A stretch of DNA of 64,000 nt from a virus, in IMG/VR virus record IMGVR_UViG_3300036790_000425, positions 98,436 to 162,435 of that record; one strand, 5' to 3'. Shown here in pieces: positions 57,501 to 64,000 of this stretch. The notes below the pieces were generated by a model. It searched no databases. It was not told where the DNA came from and worked only from the letters and a program-made list of their open reading frames with translations. Position 1 is the stretch's first letter. Every line of letters starts with the position of its first letter. A program made the position numbers and the translations under genes.

Positions 57501-58262
57501 GGAGGCATCGCCGGGCGATACGGCGTCAGCGAAGCGGCCATTGCCTCGATTCGCGCTAGCCGAACGTGGGGACACGTGTAGCCCCCTGCCGTCTGGCTGA
57601 CCGAGCACATAGCACGTCGGGTCGGCCGGGTCCTCGACCAGCAGGCTGTTCTCGAAGAACGACAGCCCGGCGCAGATCTCGTGGATCAGGGTCTCCTCGA
57701 CCCGGCCGGTGCTCTTGTTGCGCTGCCGGATCTTCTTGCCCTTCAGGGCGGGCAGGTGCTTGCAGTACTCGGCCGGGTTGGTGGCCCTGTTGCCGCAGGC
57801 CGAGCACTTCGACCACTCGACATCGACACCCATCGAGGTCCGGTTGACCTTGCCTGCCAGCAGCGCGCCGGCCAGCTTCGGGAAGCGGAGCGCGTCCACT
57901 TCCATCAGGCCCTCGGCCCAGGTGTCCGGGGTGCCGTCCGGGTTGCGGTCCCGGTGCAGGGCGACCGCCACGATCACGCCGCGCGCCCGGCGGTGGCTGG
58001 CGTTGTGGTGGTTGACGAAGACCGGCTTGCCCAGGAAGGTCCGGTAGCCCTTCTCGATCTCGTCCGCCGGGAAGGTGTCGTGGTTGTCGTTGGTCCGGGA
58101 AGAGATCATCCTCGACCGGACGTAGATGAAGCCGGGCCGGGGCTCGTAGTCGAAGGCCACCCGGTGAGCTGACTTGCGCAGGCCCTGATCCTGGCTGCCG
58201 GACCAGGCCTCCAGCACGTTCAGGCTGGCGTACTTACGAATCACCTGAGCCCTCCGTCTCAT
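54540..58262 (-). CDS. Capsid maturation protease / DUF7178-like / scaffold fusion, interrupted by HNH gene
   Basis: The frame is open for 1240 codons. Residues 1-220 are a prohead protease (SRTNDNHDTFPADEIEKGYR, VFVNHHNASHRRARGVIV, SMGVDVEWSKCSACG). Residues about 222-413 are the reverse strand of the HNH gene at 57042-57581 and look like non-native sequence. After GLVDDRGMKM the protein resumes: a domain like DUF7178 of actinophages (HHVAGAIAGGNHALGAGLLS), two CPxCG zinc parts, an acidic Gln-rich linker, and an Ala-rich coiled-coil scaffold end. The start lies inside a hairpin. Confidence 0.75.
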   Translation of the reverse strand: MRRRAQVIRKYASLNVLEAWSGSQDQGLRKSAHRVAFDYEPRPGFIYVRSRMISSRTNDNHDTFPADEIEKGYRTFLGKPVFVNHHNASHRRARGVIVAVALHRDRNPDGTPDTWAEGLMEVDALRFPKLAGALLAGKVNRTSMGVDVEWSKCSACGNRATNPAEYCKHLPALKGKKIRQRNKSTGRVEETLIHEICAGLSFFENSLLVEDPADPTCYVLGQPDGRGLHVSPRSASANRGNGRFADAVSPGDASQGELTSARTAPAGRDLREKYGLDDPNVRLGELGDRVPDPRQAAPPGHHVGGVDRAGAQEPVHRVHADQEVTRVADRQTGRNRASQQFPPPAMSPDTRSLRVRQGEAGVPAIERSARPRVARRGSGSDVDRGDVALDFSSYSDEASVQFGPADHALHSSVLGLVDDRGMKMTAGRSQASTPVYYMPELEIQDEHFLPRTAAGEGGGAPAAKPSRKKEAGDHPFFRDHALHADKIVDAYHQTNDDEKHLGSRWYSDAHHVAGAIAGGNHALGAGLLSAYSPQTAWPINMFNASSAARGEPPGPGSGAMGSQQKPALRMLAGEHHSKVLNGPKTRAFAKLIEHGDDTPEDKASGNHQVVVDRHALSVAAGRRLSKDEGGKFPASQSQHYEHVSHMYRDAAKTLSTHYGREIKPHEVQAATWLRQQRMNQAEDSAGAGGGGAGASKGRVKTFTNGQERWQQHHREHHPGGIDEQNMHYHGRRVTAYGEERVPPQVDTLRMEECPVCGEHDVWSGDRCPVCGFTVPPSLFRDPDTGKAQEVRDQLDQTGEVTTGPDNAMGSDPDADAQLQHPDQLTPDGVPVAQGVPGQPPAQLPGQEEQAAGEEEQDQGAEDAEAGQEEQGEGQELENQGNEDQLAPAPQGQLACPACGQTFAPDVAAQPGVPCPACRQGSLEPAGGPQKVQDDPSERDDMPGGKTAAAVAQAQARHIAALTADNEVLTAQLAFLARAAGADQHLAAIRAQVMQRHADVLNPASPVPDPPEAPATETTEQALNPETMDDPSRPGTTPGSVGGVPAAQTTTAITPGVEIQTPPATNLIDVTAPVQGTNPSQDGGVPLEQRRIETDVRIDPDPLKAHGPGIGGQGDNGAAFPWLLGQGQGGQQKAASLQDQAATRTFASIRLAKLRVTAGLAQGDELAVAASIERDAALPDALIEHEIRTLSAVAPRQPAPRPQQRTATRSAPSLASVGAAHYASAASASLGGSDDSDLFID
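57042..57581 (+). CDS. HNH homing endonuclease, antisense within the protease gene
   Basis: 179 residues. CNPWTGGTFDSGYPRF, AHRWGWKLLRGPI and VCHSCDFLICMNPMHWFLGT with SADMVARGR form the phage HNH pattern (His, Asn, His and CxxC residues present). The C-terminal half has an HTH-like segment (IAGRYGVSEAAIASI). TAGAAT is 7 bases before ATG. Inserted in the opposite strand with only about 20 flanking bases on each side, so there is no room for a group I intron. Confidence 0.9.
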   Translation: MVSRSELDGRFIRIATEVERYIASIDITAGPTACNPWTGGTFDSGYPRFSLADAKRSSVRAHRWGWKLLRGPIAPGLAVCHSCDFLICMNPMHWFLGTSAVNSADMVARGRSLPGVRNPVAKLTEADVRVIKSVLLPQVATGRGSTRRGQLTLGGIAGRYGVSEAAIASIRASRTWGHV

Positions 58263-58305
58263 CTCCCCTTCTGCGGGGAGGAGGCGGAGGGCTCAGTGCG
58301 TCAGG

Positions 58306-58383
58306 TCAGATGCCGGCGTTGCACCGGTCGATCTCCTCGTTGCAGGCGTCGATCCTGCCCGGGTCGCGGATGCGCCCGGTCAT
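58306..58383 (-). CDS. 25-residue small ORF
   Basis: ATG 58383 with GAGGAG upstream, starting just after the previous gene's stop. MTGRIRDPGRIDACNEEIDR then CNAGI, with a Cys-x7-Cys spacing. May be a leader for the protease gene. Weak support by length. Confidence 0.45.
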   Translation of the reverse strand: MTGRIRDPGRIDACNEEIDRCNAGI

Positions 58384-58384
58384 C

Positions 58385-58993
58385 TCACTCCTCGTCGAAT
58401 CCGGGCAGCGGGGGCTTCCTGGCCATCACCGCGCGCAGCCCGCGGATCACGGTGGGCGGATCGTCGTCCGGGGGCGGGACGGGCTCCGGCTCGTGGTCCG
58501 GGCCGTGCGTGACCGGGCCCTCGTAGCGCGTCTCCCAGCCGAACCCGGGCGGCGGCGCGGACTCAGTCGCCAGCGGCAGGGCGGGCACGCCCTCATAAGT
58601 CAGCCAGACGGTCTCTGCCGGGCGCGGCGCGTACTGGCCGGCCCAGGCCTCGACCTCCCGGAGCTGAGCCTCCTCATCCTGCGCCGGCACGAAATGCGGG
58701 TCCGGGGGCGGCGGGCGGCGGGGCGGCGCGGGGACGTCCCTCGGGCGGCGGTGCGCGCCCCTGCCCCGGGCGGGCGTGGCCGCCACCGAGCCCGGGACCA
58801 GACCGCGCGACTGGCGGAGCGTGTTCACCCAGCCGTCCGGGTCAGTGTTGTGGTCTCCCAGGCCGTCATGGGCCAGCCGCCAGCGGCGGAGGCCGCGCCA
58901 GCCGGGATCAGGGGCCAGGAGGAGCGGCTCTGCCGGCCACAGCACGACACACAGCGCTATGGCCAGAGCGACCGCCCAGGCAGCGTCTTGCAT
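58385..58993 (-). CDS. Membrane-anchored Pro-rich protein
   Basis: 202 residues. An N-terminal helix (AWAVALAIALCVVLWPAEPL) anchors a Pro/Arg-rich body (PPRRPPPPDP) that ends with an acidic tail. GAGAGGG before the ATG. Unknown function, and composition prevents family assignment. Confidence 0.65.
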   Translation of the reverse strand: MQDAAWAVALAIALCVVLWPAEPLLLAPDPGWRGLRRWRLAHDGLGDHNTDPDGWVNTLRQSRGLVPGSVAATPARGRGAHRRPRDVPAPPRRPPPPDPHFVPAQDEEAQLREVEAWAGQYAPRPAETVWLTYEGVPALPLATESAPPPGFGWETRYEGPVTHGPDHEPEPVPPPDDDPPTVIRGLRAVMARKPPLPGFDEE

Positions 58994-59004
58994 AAGGACC
59001 CTCT

Positions 59005-59556
59005 CTACTTGTTGGCGCAGACCGGGCCCTTGCGGCGGGCCCGGGACTCGTCGGTCTCCAGCGGGAGGCCGCAGTCGATGCAGATCGCGACGTCATACAG
59101 CCGCTCGAACCTGACGCTGTCCTCGGCCGTCATCCGGTCCTCGGCCCTCAGGAATCCCAGCGCCGCCGGGAGCTGAGACCACACGCCCCGCCGCCCGGTG
59201 CGCGGGTTGACGGCGACCGGGTCGAGCACCTTGGCCCTCAGTGAATGGTTGTTGTACTGCGATCGGTAGACGAGGATCGCCCGGTCACCGTTGAAGTACA
59301 TGCCCGCCTCGGTGATCCGGGGGCCGGGCCGGTAGCCGCGCGGCCGGGCCGGGCGCTCAGCCGCGGCCGGGCCCCGGGCAGGAGCCGGGCGGGAGGCCTC
59401 GCCCCCGATCACCGGACAGCTGCGCAGCTTGCGCAGGATGGCCTCCTGCTGGGCGGGGGCCAGCGGCCTGCCGTCGAGCTGCCGGGGGTCCAGCGGGTGC
59501 CTGCGCTCGCGGGCCAGCCGGCGGATCTCGTCCATCGGGGTCTCGGTGCTGCTCAT
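59005..59556 (-). CDS. Protein with C-terminal DUF6011-like zinc motif
   Basis: 183 residues. The end, VAICIDCGLPLETDESRARR with GPVCANK, matches a small Cys motif common in actinophage proteins (DUF6011-like, CxxCGxxLxxxxSxxxGxGPxC). The middle has an RSQYNNHSLRAKVLDP segment. A promoter motif lies 35 bases upstream. Function unknown. Confidence 0.75.
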   Translation of the reverse strand: MSSTETPMDEIRRLARERRHPLDPRQLDGRPLAPAQQEAILRKLRSCPVIGGEASRPAPARGPAAAERPARPRGYRPGPRITEAGMYFNGDRAILVYRSQYNNHSLRAKVLDPVAVNPRTGRRGVWSQLPAALGFLRAEDRMTAEDSVRFERLYDVAICIDCGLPLETDESRARRKGPVCANK

Positions 59557-59590
59557 CTCGTCCCGGCTCTCTGCTCGTCGTCTGCTAAGG

Positions 59591-59615
59591 CAACGATAGC
59601 AAGAAACCTTGTAAC
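59591..59615 (-). promoter_or_regulatory. Promoter-like motif, best copy
   Basis: Minus-strand GTTACAAGGTTTCTTGCTAT, followed by a 60-base leader with an AG-rich stretch before the DUF6011-like gene. Confidence 0.6.
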
Positions 59616-59621
59616 GAGCAA

Positions 59622-59945
59622 CTAGCGGCCGATGGTGATGCCCGTGGCCTGCTGGAGCAGGTCCCGCGAGGTCGGCGGGATCAGCCGGTCGTCGATGTTC
59701 TCCATGACCTTGACCGGCTTACCGCCCGGGCCGCACCGGCAGTAGTTCTCCTGGCCGGGCCGGTCGTGCTCGATGTCCCAGGCGAAGTCCAGCCGGACCA
59801 GCAGCCCCTCCGGGTCACCGTTCCCCTCCGGCAGCCCCTCGTTGGACTCGATCTCGGCCTCGAAGCTGGGCCGCCATCCGTGCAGGAAATGCTCCGGCGA
59901 CAGCAGCCGCGCGACCCTCTCCGACACTTCACTTGCAAGCGCCAT
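59622..59945 (-). CDS. Small protein, unknown
   Basis: 107 residues, GGGAGGG upstream. MALASEVSERVARLLSPEHF start, then DFAWDIEHDRPGQENYCRCG. Divergent from the plus-strand repeat protein. Not recognised. Confidence 0.65.
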   Translation of the reverse strand: MALASEVSERVARLLSPEHFLHGWRPSFEAEIESNEGLPEGNGDPEGLLVRLDFAWDIEHDRPGQENYCRCGPGGKPVKVMENIDDRLIPPTSRDLLQQATGITIGR

Positions 59946-59986
59946 GTTTCCCTCCCTTCACCCACAGTAGGCGAGTTTGCACGGGC

Positions 59987-60009
59987 CTACTACCTTCCTT
60001 GCCAACTCA
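59987..60009 (+). promoter_or_regulatory. Plus-strand promoter-like motif for the repeat protein
   Basis: CTACTACCTTCCTTGCCAAC, the same TTCCTTGC(C/T)A core as the minus-strand sites, 60 bases before the GTG start. Confidence 0.45.
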
Positions 60010-60069
60010 GGGTCCGGCGCAGGAGGCCGGCACGGAAGGAGTGCAGGTCCGGCAGCGGGAGGTGATCGG

Positions 60070-62454
60070 GTGACCACGGTCACCAACAGCGCAGAGGGCG
60101 GCACTAACGGCACCAGCGCATCCACCGGCAACAGCGGCGGGGCCAGCGGGAATGCCTGGAACACCGTCACCGGGTCGGGCGGCGGAACGGTCCCGTTCTA
60201 CTCAGCCTCAGCCGCCTACCACGGCAGCCTCGGCTACCGGCTGGAGACCGCTGCCGTCGGCACCTGCGTCCTGGTGTGGAACACGGCGATCGGGACCAGC
60301 TTCACCGACGTCTACCTGCGGGCCTACGTCAATCTCGACCAGTTCCCGCAGGGTAACGCCCGCCTGTTCCGGCTGCTGCTGTCCAGTACCTTCGCCGGGG
60401 CCCTGGATATCACCAACGCCGGCAAGATCCAGATGATCAGCTCCACCGGGGCCACGACTGGCAGCGCCAGCACTAACGCCGTCACGCCCGGCAGCTGGTT
60501 CCGCCTGGAGTGCCACTTCCATGCCAGCGCATCAGCCGGTACGGCCAACTGGCAGCTGTACCTCACCAACCCGGACGGCACGACCCCGGACGAGACCGGG
60601 TCGCTCACCGGGATCAACTTCCTGAGCAGCAACTTCACCCAGATCAGCTTCGGCAACCCCAGCTCGTCTGCCAGCTGGGAGATGAGCCTGGATGACCTGG
60701 GCGCCTCGACCACCGGCTTCCTGGGCCCGGCGATCAGCACGCAGTCCGGGGCGGCAGCGCTGTCGGCCTCGCCCGGCCTGACAGTGGCCGGCATCCGGGG
60801 ACTAAGCGGGGTCGCAGCCCTGGCGGCCGTCCCGGCGCTGACCACGGCGGGCGTCGTGTCCCGGCGGGGAGCCTCCGCCCTGAGCGCCGTCCCTGCGCTG
60901 GCGGTCACGGGCACCGTATCCCGGCGGGGTGCCGCAGCGCTGAGCACCGTGCCGGTCCTGACGGCCGGGGCTGCCATCACCGAGAAGGCAGCGGGGGCGC
61001 TGTCCGCCAGCCCGGTACTGTCAGCCGCTGCCACGCTGGCCCGGCACGGCGCCGCCGCCCTGAGCACGATCCCGCACCTGACCGCAGGCGCGCTGGTCAC
61101 CGAGAAGGCCGCTGGTGCCCTGTCCGCGCTGCCGGTCCTGCACGCCGCAGCGCTGGTCACCGAGAAGGCCGCAGACGCGCTCACGGCAGCCCCGGTGCTG
61201 TCGGCCGCTGCGGTCCTGACCCGTACCGGAGCGGCGCACCTGGCCGCTGGCCCGGTCCTGGCCGCCAGCGGGCGCGCCACCGCGCTCGCCTCATCCCACC
61301 TGGCTGCTGGCACAGCGCTCTCCGCTGCTGGCACGCGAGAGGTGCCAGGGGCGGCGCACCTGAGCACCGCGCCAGCCCTGTCCGCGGCCGGGACCCGGGG
61401 CGTGCCAGGAGCGGCGCACCTCAGTGCCAGCCCGGCTCTGACTGCTGCTGGCACGGTGGCGCGCCCTGGCGCAGCGCACCTGAGCACCGTCCCGGCACTG
61501 ACCGCCGGGGCCCTGGTCACCGAGCGCGCGAGCGCGGCCCTGAGCGCCCCCGGGCAGCTCACCGCCGCCGCGGTCATCTCCCGTGCTGGGACTGCCGCGC
61601 TCAGCGCCGCCTGCGTGCTCTCCGCCCCGGCCAGCGTCACTGAGCTGGCCTCGGCTCACCTGAGCACGACTCCGGCCCTGGGCGCGGCCGGGAGCATCAT
61701 CGGCAGCACCGGGGCCATCCTGACGGCCGCGCCGGCGCTGTCCGCCACGGCCGGGGTGGCGCGCGCCGGGGCAGCGCACCTGGCGGCGCAGCCATCACTG
61801 GGAGCTGGCGCAGTCGTGACCGCGCGTGCCAGCGCGGCCCTGGCGGCGGTGGCGCAGCTGACCGCGTCAGGGGCACCCGCCCGGGCGGGGGTGGCGCACC
61901 TCGCGGCCGTGCCAGCACTCGGTGCCACGGCGCTGCGGGGGCAGTTCTCCGGGGCCGCGCTCAGCGCCGCCATGACCCTGGCCGCGGCCGGGAGCACCGA
62001 GCCGCCGGCGGGCTCGGGCCTGTCGGCATCGCCCGTGCTGACGGCGGGCGCCGTAGTAGCCAGGGCGGGCGCGGCGAGCCTGGCTGCGGTGCCCGCGCTC
62101 GGCACGGTGCCAGCGATCGGGAAGCCTGGCTCGGCCGCCCTCAGCGCAGAGGCCCTGCTGACCGCAGCGGGCGATGTCGCGGTAACCCGCCAGGGGACGG
62201 CGCTCCTGACGGCATCCGCCCGGATGACGGTCGCAGCCGGGACCCAGGCCGGCCGCCAGGAGCAGCTGTGGCTGGCCTACACCGCCGCCGACGCGATCGC
62301 CAGCAATGCCGAGCGGCTGTGGGACGAGGCGATCCTGGCGGGCGGCCGGTCACTGGTGGCCGGCCTGTACTACACCCGGGCCTACGAGAGCCGGATGCAG
62401 GCCAGCGCGGCCTACGACGCCTGGCTGGCCTACTACGACACCGTCAGTAGGTGA
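60070..62454 (+). CDS. Secreted-type or virion repeat protein with LamG-like domain
   Basis: 794 residues from GTG 60070 (GGGAGGTGA upstream). Residues 1-230 form a concanavalin/LamG-like beta domain (YHGSLGYRLETAAVGTCVLV, WFRLECHFHASASAGTANWQ, WEMSLDDLGAST). Residues about 235-720 are about 22 tandem 20-23-residue units such as GAAALSTVPVLTAGA, nearly identical in type to 26269-28293. The end is helical with several W and Y (LWLAYTAADAIASNAERLW). Probably a surface-binding virion appendage; GC very high. Confidence 0.8.
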   Translation: MTTVTNSAEGGTNGTSASTGNSGGASGNAWNTVTGSGGGTVPFYSASAAYHGSLGYRLETAAVGTCVLVWNTAIGTSFTDVYLRAYVNLDQFPQGNARLFRLLLSSTFAGALDITNAGKIQMISSTGATTGSASTNAVTPGSWFRLECHFHASASAGTANWQLYLTNPDGTTPDETGSLTGINFLSSNFTQISFGNPSSSASWEMSLDDLGASTTGFLGPAISTQSGAAALSASPGLTVAGIRGLSGVAALAAVPALTTAGVVSRRGASALSAVPALAVTGTVSRRGAAALSTVPVLTAGAAITEKAAGALSASPVLSAAATLARHGAAALSTIPHLTAGALVTEKAAGALSALPVLHAAALVTEKAADALTAAPVLSAAAVLTRTGAAHLAAGPVLAASGRATALASSHLAAGTALSAAGTREVPGAAHLSTAPALSAAGTRGVPGAAHLSASPALTAAGTVARPGAAHLSTVPALTAGALVTERASAALSAPGQLTAAAVISRAGTAALSAACVLSAPASVTELASAHLSTTPALGAAGSIIGSTGAILTAAPALSATAGVARAGAAHLAAQPSLGAGAVVTARASAALAAVAQLTASGAPARAGVAHLAAVPALGATALRGQFSGAALSAAMTLAAAGSTEPPAGSGLSASPVLTAGAVVARAGAASLAAVPALGTVPAIGKPGSAALSAEALLTAAGDVAVTRQGTALLTASARMTVAAGTQAGRQEQLWLAYTAADAIASNAERLWDEAILAGGRSLVAGLYYTRAYESRMQASAAYDAWLAYYDTVSR

Positions 62455-62836
62455 TCCTCACGCCGTACTTGGCGCCGAGCCGGACCAGCGCCGGGCCCGG
62501 TGGCGGCAGCTGCCTGCGGCAGCCCAGGTCGTGCACGATGATCCGGGAGTTCTCGACCAGGGTCACGCCCAGCTTGCTGGTGGTCTTCGGGTCCGGCGGG
62601 ATCGAGCCCAGCAGCGAGTAGAACGAGCACTGGCTGGACTCGAACTGAGCCACGACGTGCTCGATCCGGGTCCGCTCGTCCAGCTGCCGCAGGCCCAGGT
62701 ATCCCGACAGCGTGGCCACCAGGACCAGCAGGATGCCCTGGATGATGACGATGGACCAGATCGTCCTTCTGCTGGTGCCCAGGAATCCTGAGAGATCAGC
62801 ATCCAGGTCGGAAGTCGGGGCCGGGTCCTCGGCCAT
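62444..62836 (-). CDS. Membrane protein
   Basis: 130 residues, one strong membrane helix (TIWSIVIIQGILLVLVATLS) after an acidic N-terminus; the rest is soluble. Overlaps the repeat-protein stop by 11 bases. First of three small membrane proteins; a holin or spanin role is possible but no lysin is adjacent. Confidence 0.68.
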   Translation of the reverse strand: MAEDPAPTSDLDADLSGFLGTSRRTIWSIVIIQGILLVLVATLSGYLGLRQLDERTRIEHVVAQFESSQCSFYSLLGSIPPDPKTTSKLGVTLVENSRIIVHDLGCRRQLPPPGPALVRLGAKYGVRITY

Positions 62837-63229
62837 TTAGCCGCCCTCAATCTTCTTGGCGATGTTGTCGAATGACGTGCGCATCTCAGCGGCCAGCCTC
62901 TCGATCGCCGGATGACCGCTGGCCATGTCCATCAGGGCCGCATTCTTGGCATGCAGCTCGGTGATGCTCGCGGTCATCGTCTGGATCTGCTCGTCCTTAG
63001 TGTTCTTCTCGGCTTCCAGGGCGCGGGCGCGGGCTTCCCAGGAGTCGGCCGCGGTCTTGTAGTTGGACAGCACCTGGGTGTTCTTGCTGACCCGCAGCGC
63101 AGCCCAGGTGCCGATGCCGCCGGCGATGACGATGAGCACGGCGATCAGCCCGCCCAGGATGGACAGGATGCCGAAGGGGTCTGACCCCGATGCGGCGGTC
63201 AGGCCCGCGAGGTCCGGGGGGATCATCAT
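62837..63229 (-). CDS. Membrane protein with coiled coil
   Basis: 130 residues. One membrane helix (ILSILGGLIAVLIVIAGGIG) and a long coiled coil (ARALEAEKNTKDEQIQTMTA). One base from the next gene. Spanin-like or tail-tube anchoring features are possible; unassigned. Confidence 0.7.
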   Translation of the reverse strand: MMIPPDLAGLTAASGSDPFGILSILGGLIAVLIVIAGGIGTWAALRVSKNTQVLSNYKTAADSWEARARALEAEKNTKDEQIQTMTASITELHAKNAALMDMASGHPAIERLAAEMRTSFDNIAKKIEGG

Positions 63230-63237
63230 GGAGGCGC

Positions 63238-63621
63238 CTACTCACGTCCCGGCGCGGGCGGCAGGTCACCCGGCGAGCCGGAGTAAATGATCCGGATCTG
63301 CTCCAGCATGAAATTCATCTGCTTCTGCTGGCTCAGCCGGGACCGGGCCATCAGGATGAACACCAGGCCCTGGAATGCGCAGAAAAGTCCGGTGAACAAG
63401 ATCATGAAAGTGATCCGGCTCTCATTGCTGACCGCGTAAAGCCGGAGCAGGAAAAAGGCGATGAAGATGCCGGCGAATGAAATAGTCCCGGCTGCGTAGA
63501 GAATGATCCCGATGATCAGCGCCGACCGGTGCAGCACGCGGTCGGGATCAAGGGGAGCGCGGGCGCGGGAGCGCGGCGGAGCGGAGATGGGCGGGATCAC
63601 CTCCGGGACAGGCCCGGGCAC
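63238..63621 (-). CDS. Two-helix membrane protein
   Basis: 127 residues with two membrane segments (LIIGIILYAAGTISFAGIFI and FMILFTGLFCAFQGLVFILM) and a basic/Pro-rich N-terminus. Start GTG 63621 is uncertain. Holin-like topology, but function is not shown. Confidence 0.65.
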   Translation of the reverse strand: MPGPVPEVIPPISAPPRSRARAPLDPDRVLHRSALIIGIILYAAGTISFAGIFIAFFLLRLYAVSNESRITFMILFTGLFCAFQGLVFILMARSRLSQQKQMNFMLEQIRIIYSGSPGDLPPAPGRE

Positions 63622-64000
63622 GGGGATGCCAGGACAGCGGGGGCCGGCAGCATGCAGCTGGCCGCGGGGGACGCCTGCGGCCCGGCCGTGATGACCAGGA
63701 ACGGCAGGACGGGCAGGCTTGCTGACACTGAGATATGCAGCGGCAGTGGCACCGGGATGGTGATGCGCAGTCCCGGCGGGGGCTGCGGTGACGGTGTCGG
63801 CGTGACTGGCAGTGAGACTGGCGGCGTCGGGTGCACGGGCGTGGTGACGGGCGGCGGCGACGGGTGGCCGCCTCCGCCTCCGCCTCCGCCTCCGCCTCCG
63901 CCTCCGCCTCCGCCTCCGCCTCCGCCTCCGGAGCCGCCGGAACCCCCCGGAGTGCCTCCGGAAGCACTGCCACCCTGACCCGGGGAAACGCTGATACCCG
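63597..64000 (-). CDS. Gly/Pro-rich protein, 5' end outside window
   Basis: The minus-strand frame stays open to the right edge. The visible part has a Gly-rich run encoded by ten CCTCCG repeats (63871-63930), then HPSPPPVTTPVHPTPP and a short hydrophobic tail. The frame in which the repeat would read Glu-Ala is less natural. Coding strand and frame remain uncertain. Confidence 0.45.
   Translation of the reverse strand, partial: GISVSPGQGGSASGGTPGGSGGSGGGGGGGGGGGGGGGGGGGGGHPSPPPVTTPVHPTPPVSLPVTPTPSPQPPPGLRITIPVPLPLHISVSASLPVLPFLVITAGPQASPAASCMLPAPAVLASPCPGLSRR
63871..63930. repeat. Hexanucleotide repeat (CCTCCG)10
   Basis: Ten perfect tandem CCTCCG units, a likely phase-variable or expandable tract. 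Confidence 0.95.

Noticed and set aside
57020-57600. Group I intron around the HNH gene
   Set aside because: Only about 20 bases flank the HNH gene on each side, too little for an intron core, and the host frame stays open.
63548-63973. Glu-Ala repeat protein read in another minus frame
   Set aside because: Overlaps the membrane gene by 74 bases and turns into Arg/Cys-rich nonsense after the repeat; the Gly/Pro frame is more natural.

Overview
The window looks like part of a large, GC-rich genome of a contractile-tailed (myovirus-type) phage of an actinobacterium, probably Streptomyces or a relative. It carries a tail sheath, tail tube, gp25-like wedge, J-like baseplate protein, tape measure with a frameshifted chaperone pair, a capsid protease and a major capsid protein. 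It also carries phage copies of actinobacterial regulators (Lsr2, a BldC-type MerR protein, a DUF397 protein). Portal and terminase are not seen and are presumably outside the window. No integrase was found.

Almost everything is transcribed right to left (minus strand). The order along transcription is: membrane proteins and small accessory genes (64.0-58.3 kb, with one plus-strand repeat protein), capsid protease/scaffold fusion, head protein and major capsid protein (58.3-51.8 kb), accessory genes (51.6-44.6 kb), a putative replication or partition locus (44.0-44.5 kb), a BldC-like regulator, a very large tRNA array (43.0-34.8 kb), then connector, appendage, sheath, tube, chaperone, tape-measure and baseplate genes (34.8-0 kb).

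The most striking part is the 8-kb RNA region. I resolve 36 tRNA genes, all on the minus strand, whose anticodons together cover all 20 amino acids. Embedded in it are a complete bacterial type A RNase P RNA gene packed between tRNA-Thr and tRNA-Gly with a few bases on each side, and an RtcB RNA ligase gene. Together these form a phage-encoded tRNA supply, 5'-processing and repair module. Several tRNAs are odd: C33 instead of U33, non-canonical T-loops, and D-arm-less tRNA-like pieces. Further structured RNA candidates lie in the array.

Three different nuclease genes have invaded the capsid region: an HNH gene lying antisense inside the protease gene (whose frame stays open across it), an endonuclease VII-type gene, and a PD-(D/E)XK-type gene bracketed by copies of the capsid-gene 3' end. 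A flavohaemoglobin and an FMN-binding PPOX-family protein sit as a convergent pair inside the tail operon, an unusual redox cargo for a phage. A cluster of 11 GTGCAC palindromes beside an 84-bp AT-rich block is the best candidate for an origin or centromere. Many accessory genes appear to be leaderless, with a TAnnnT box 6-7 bases before the start codon.
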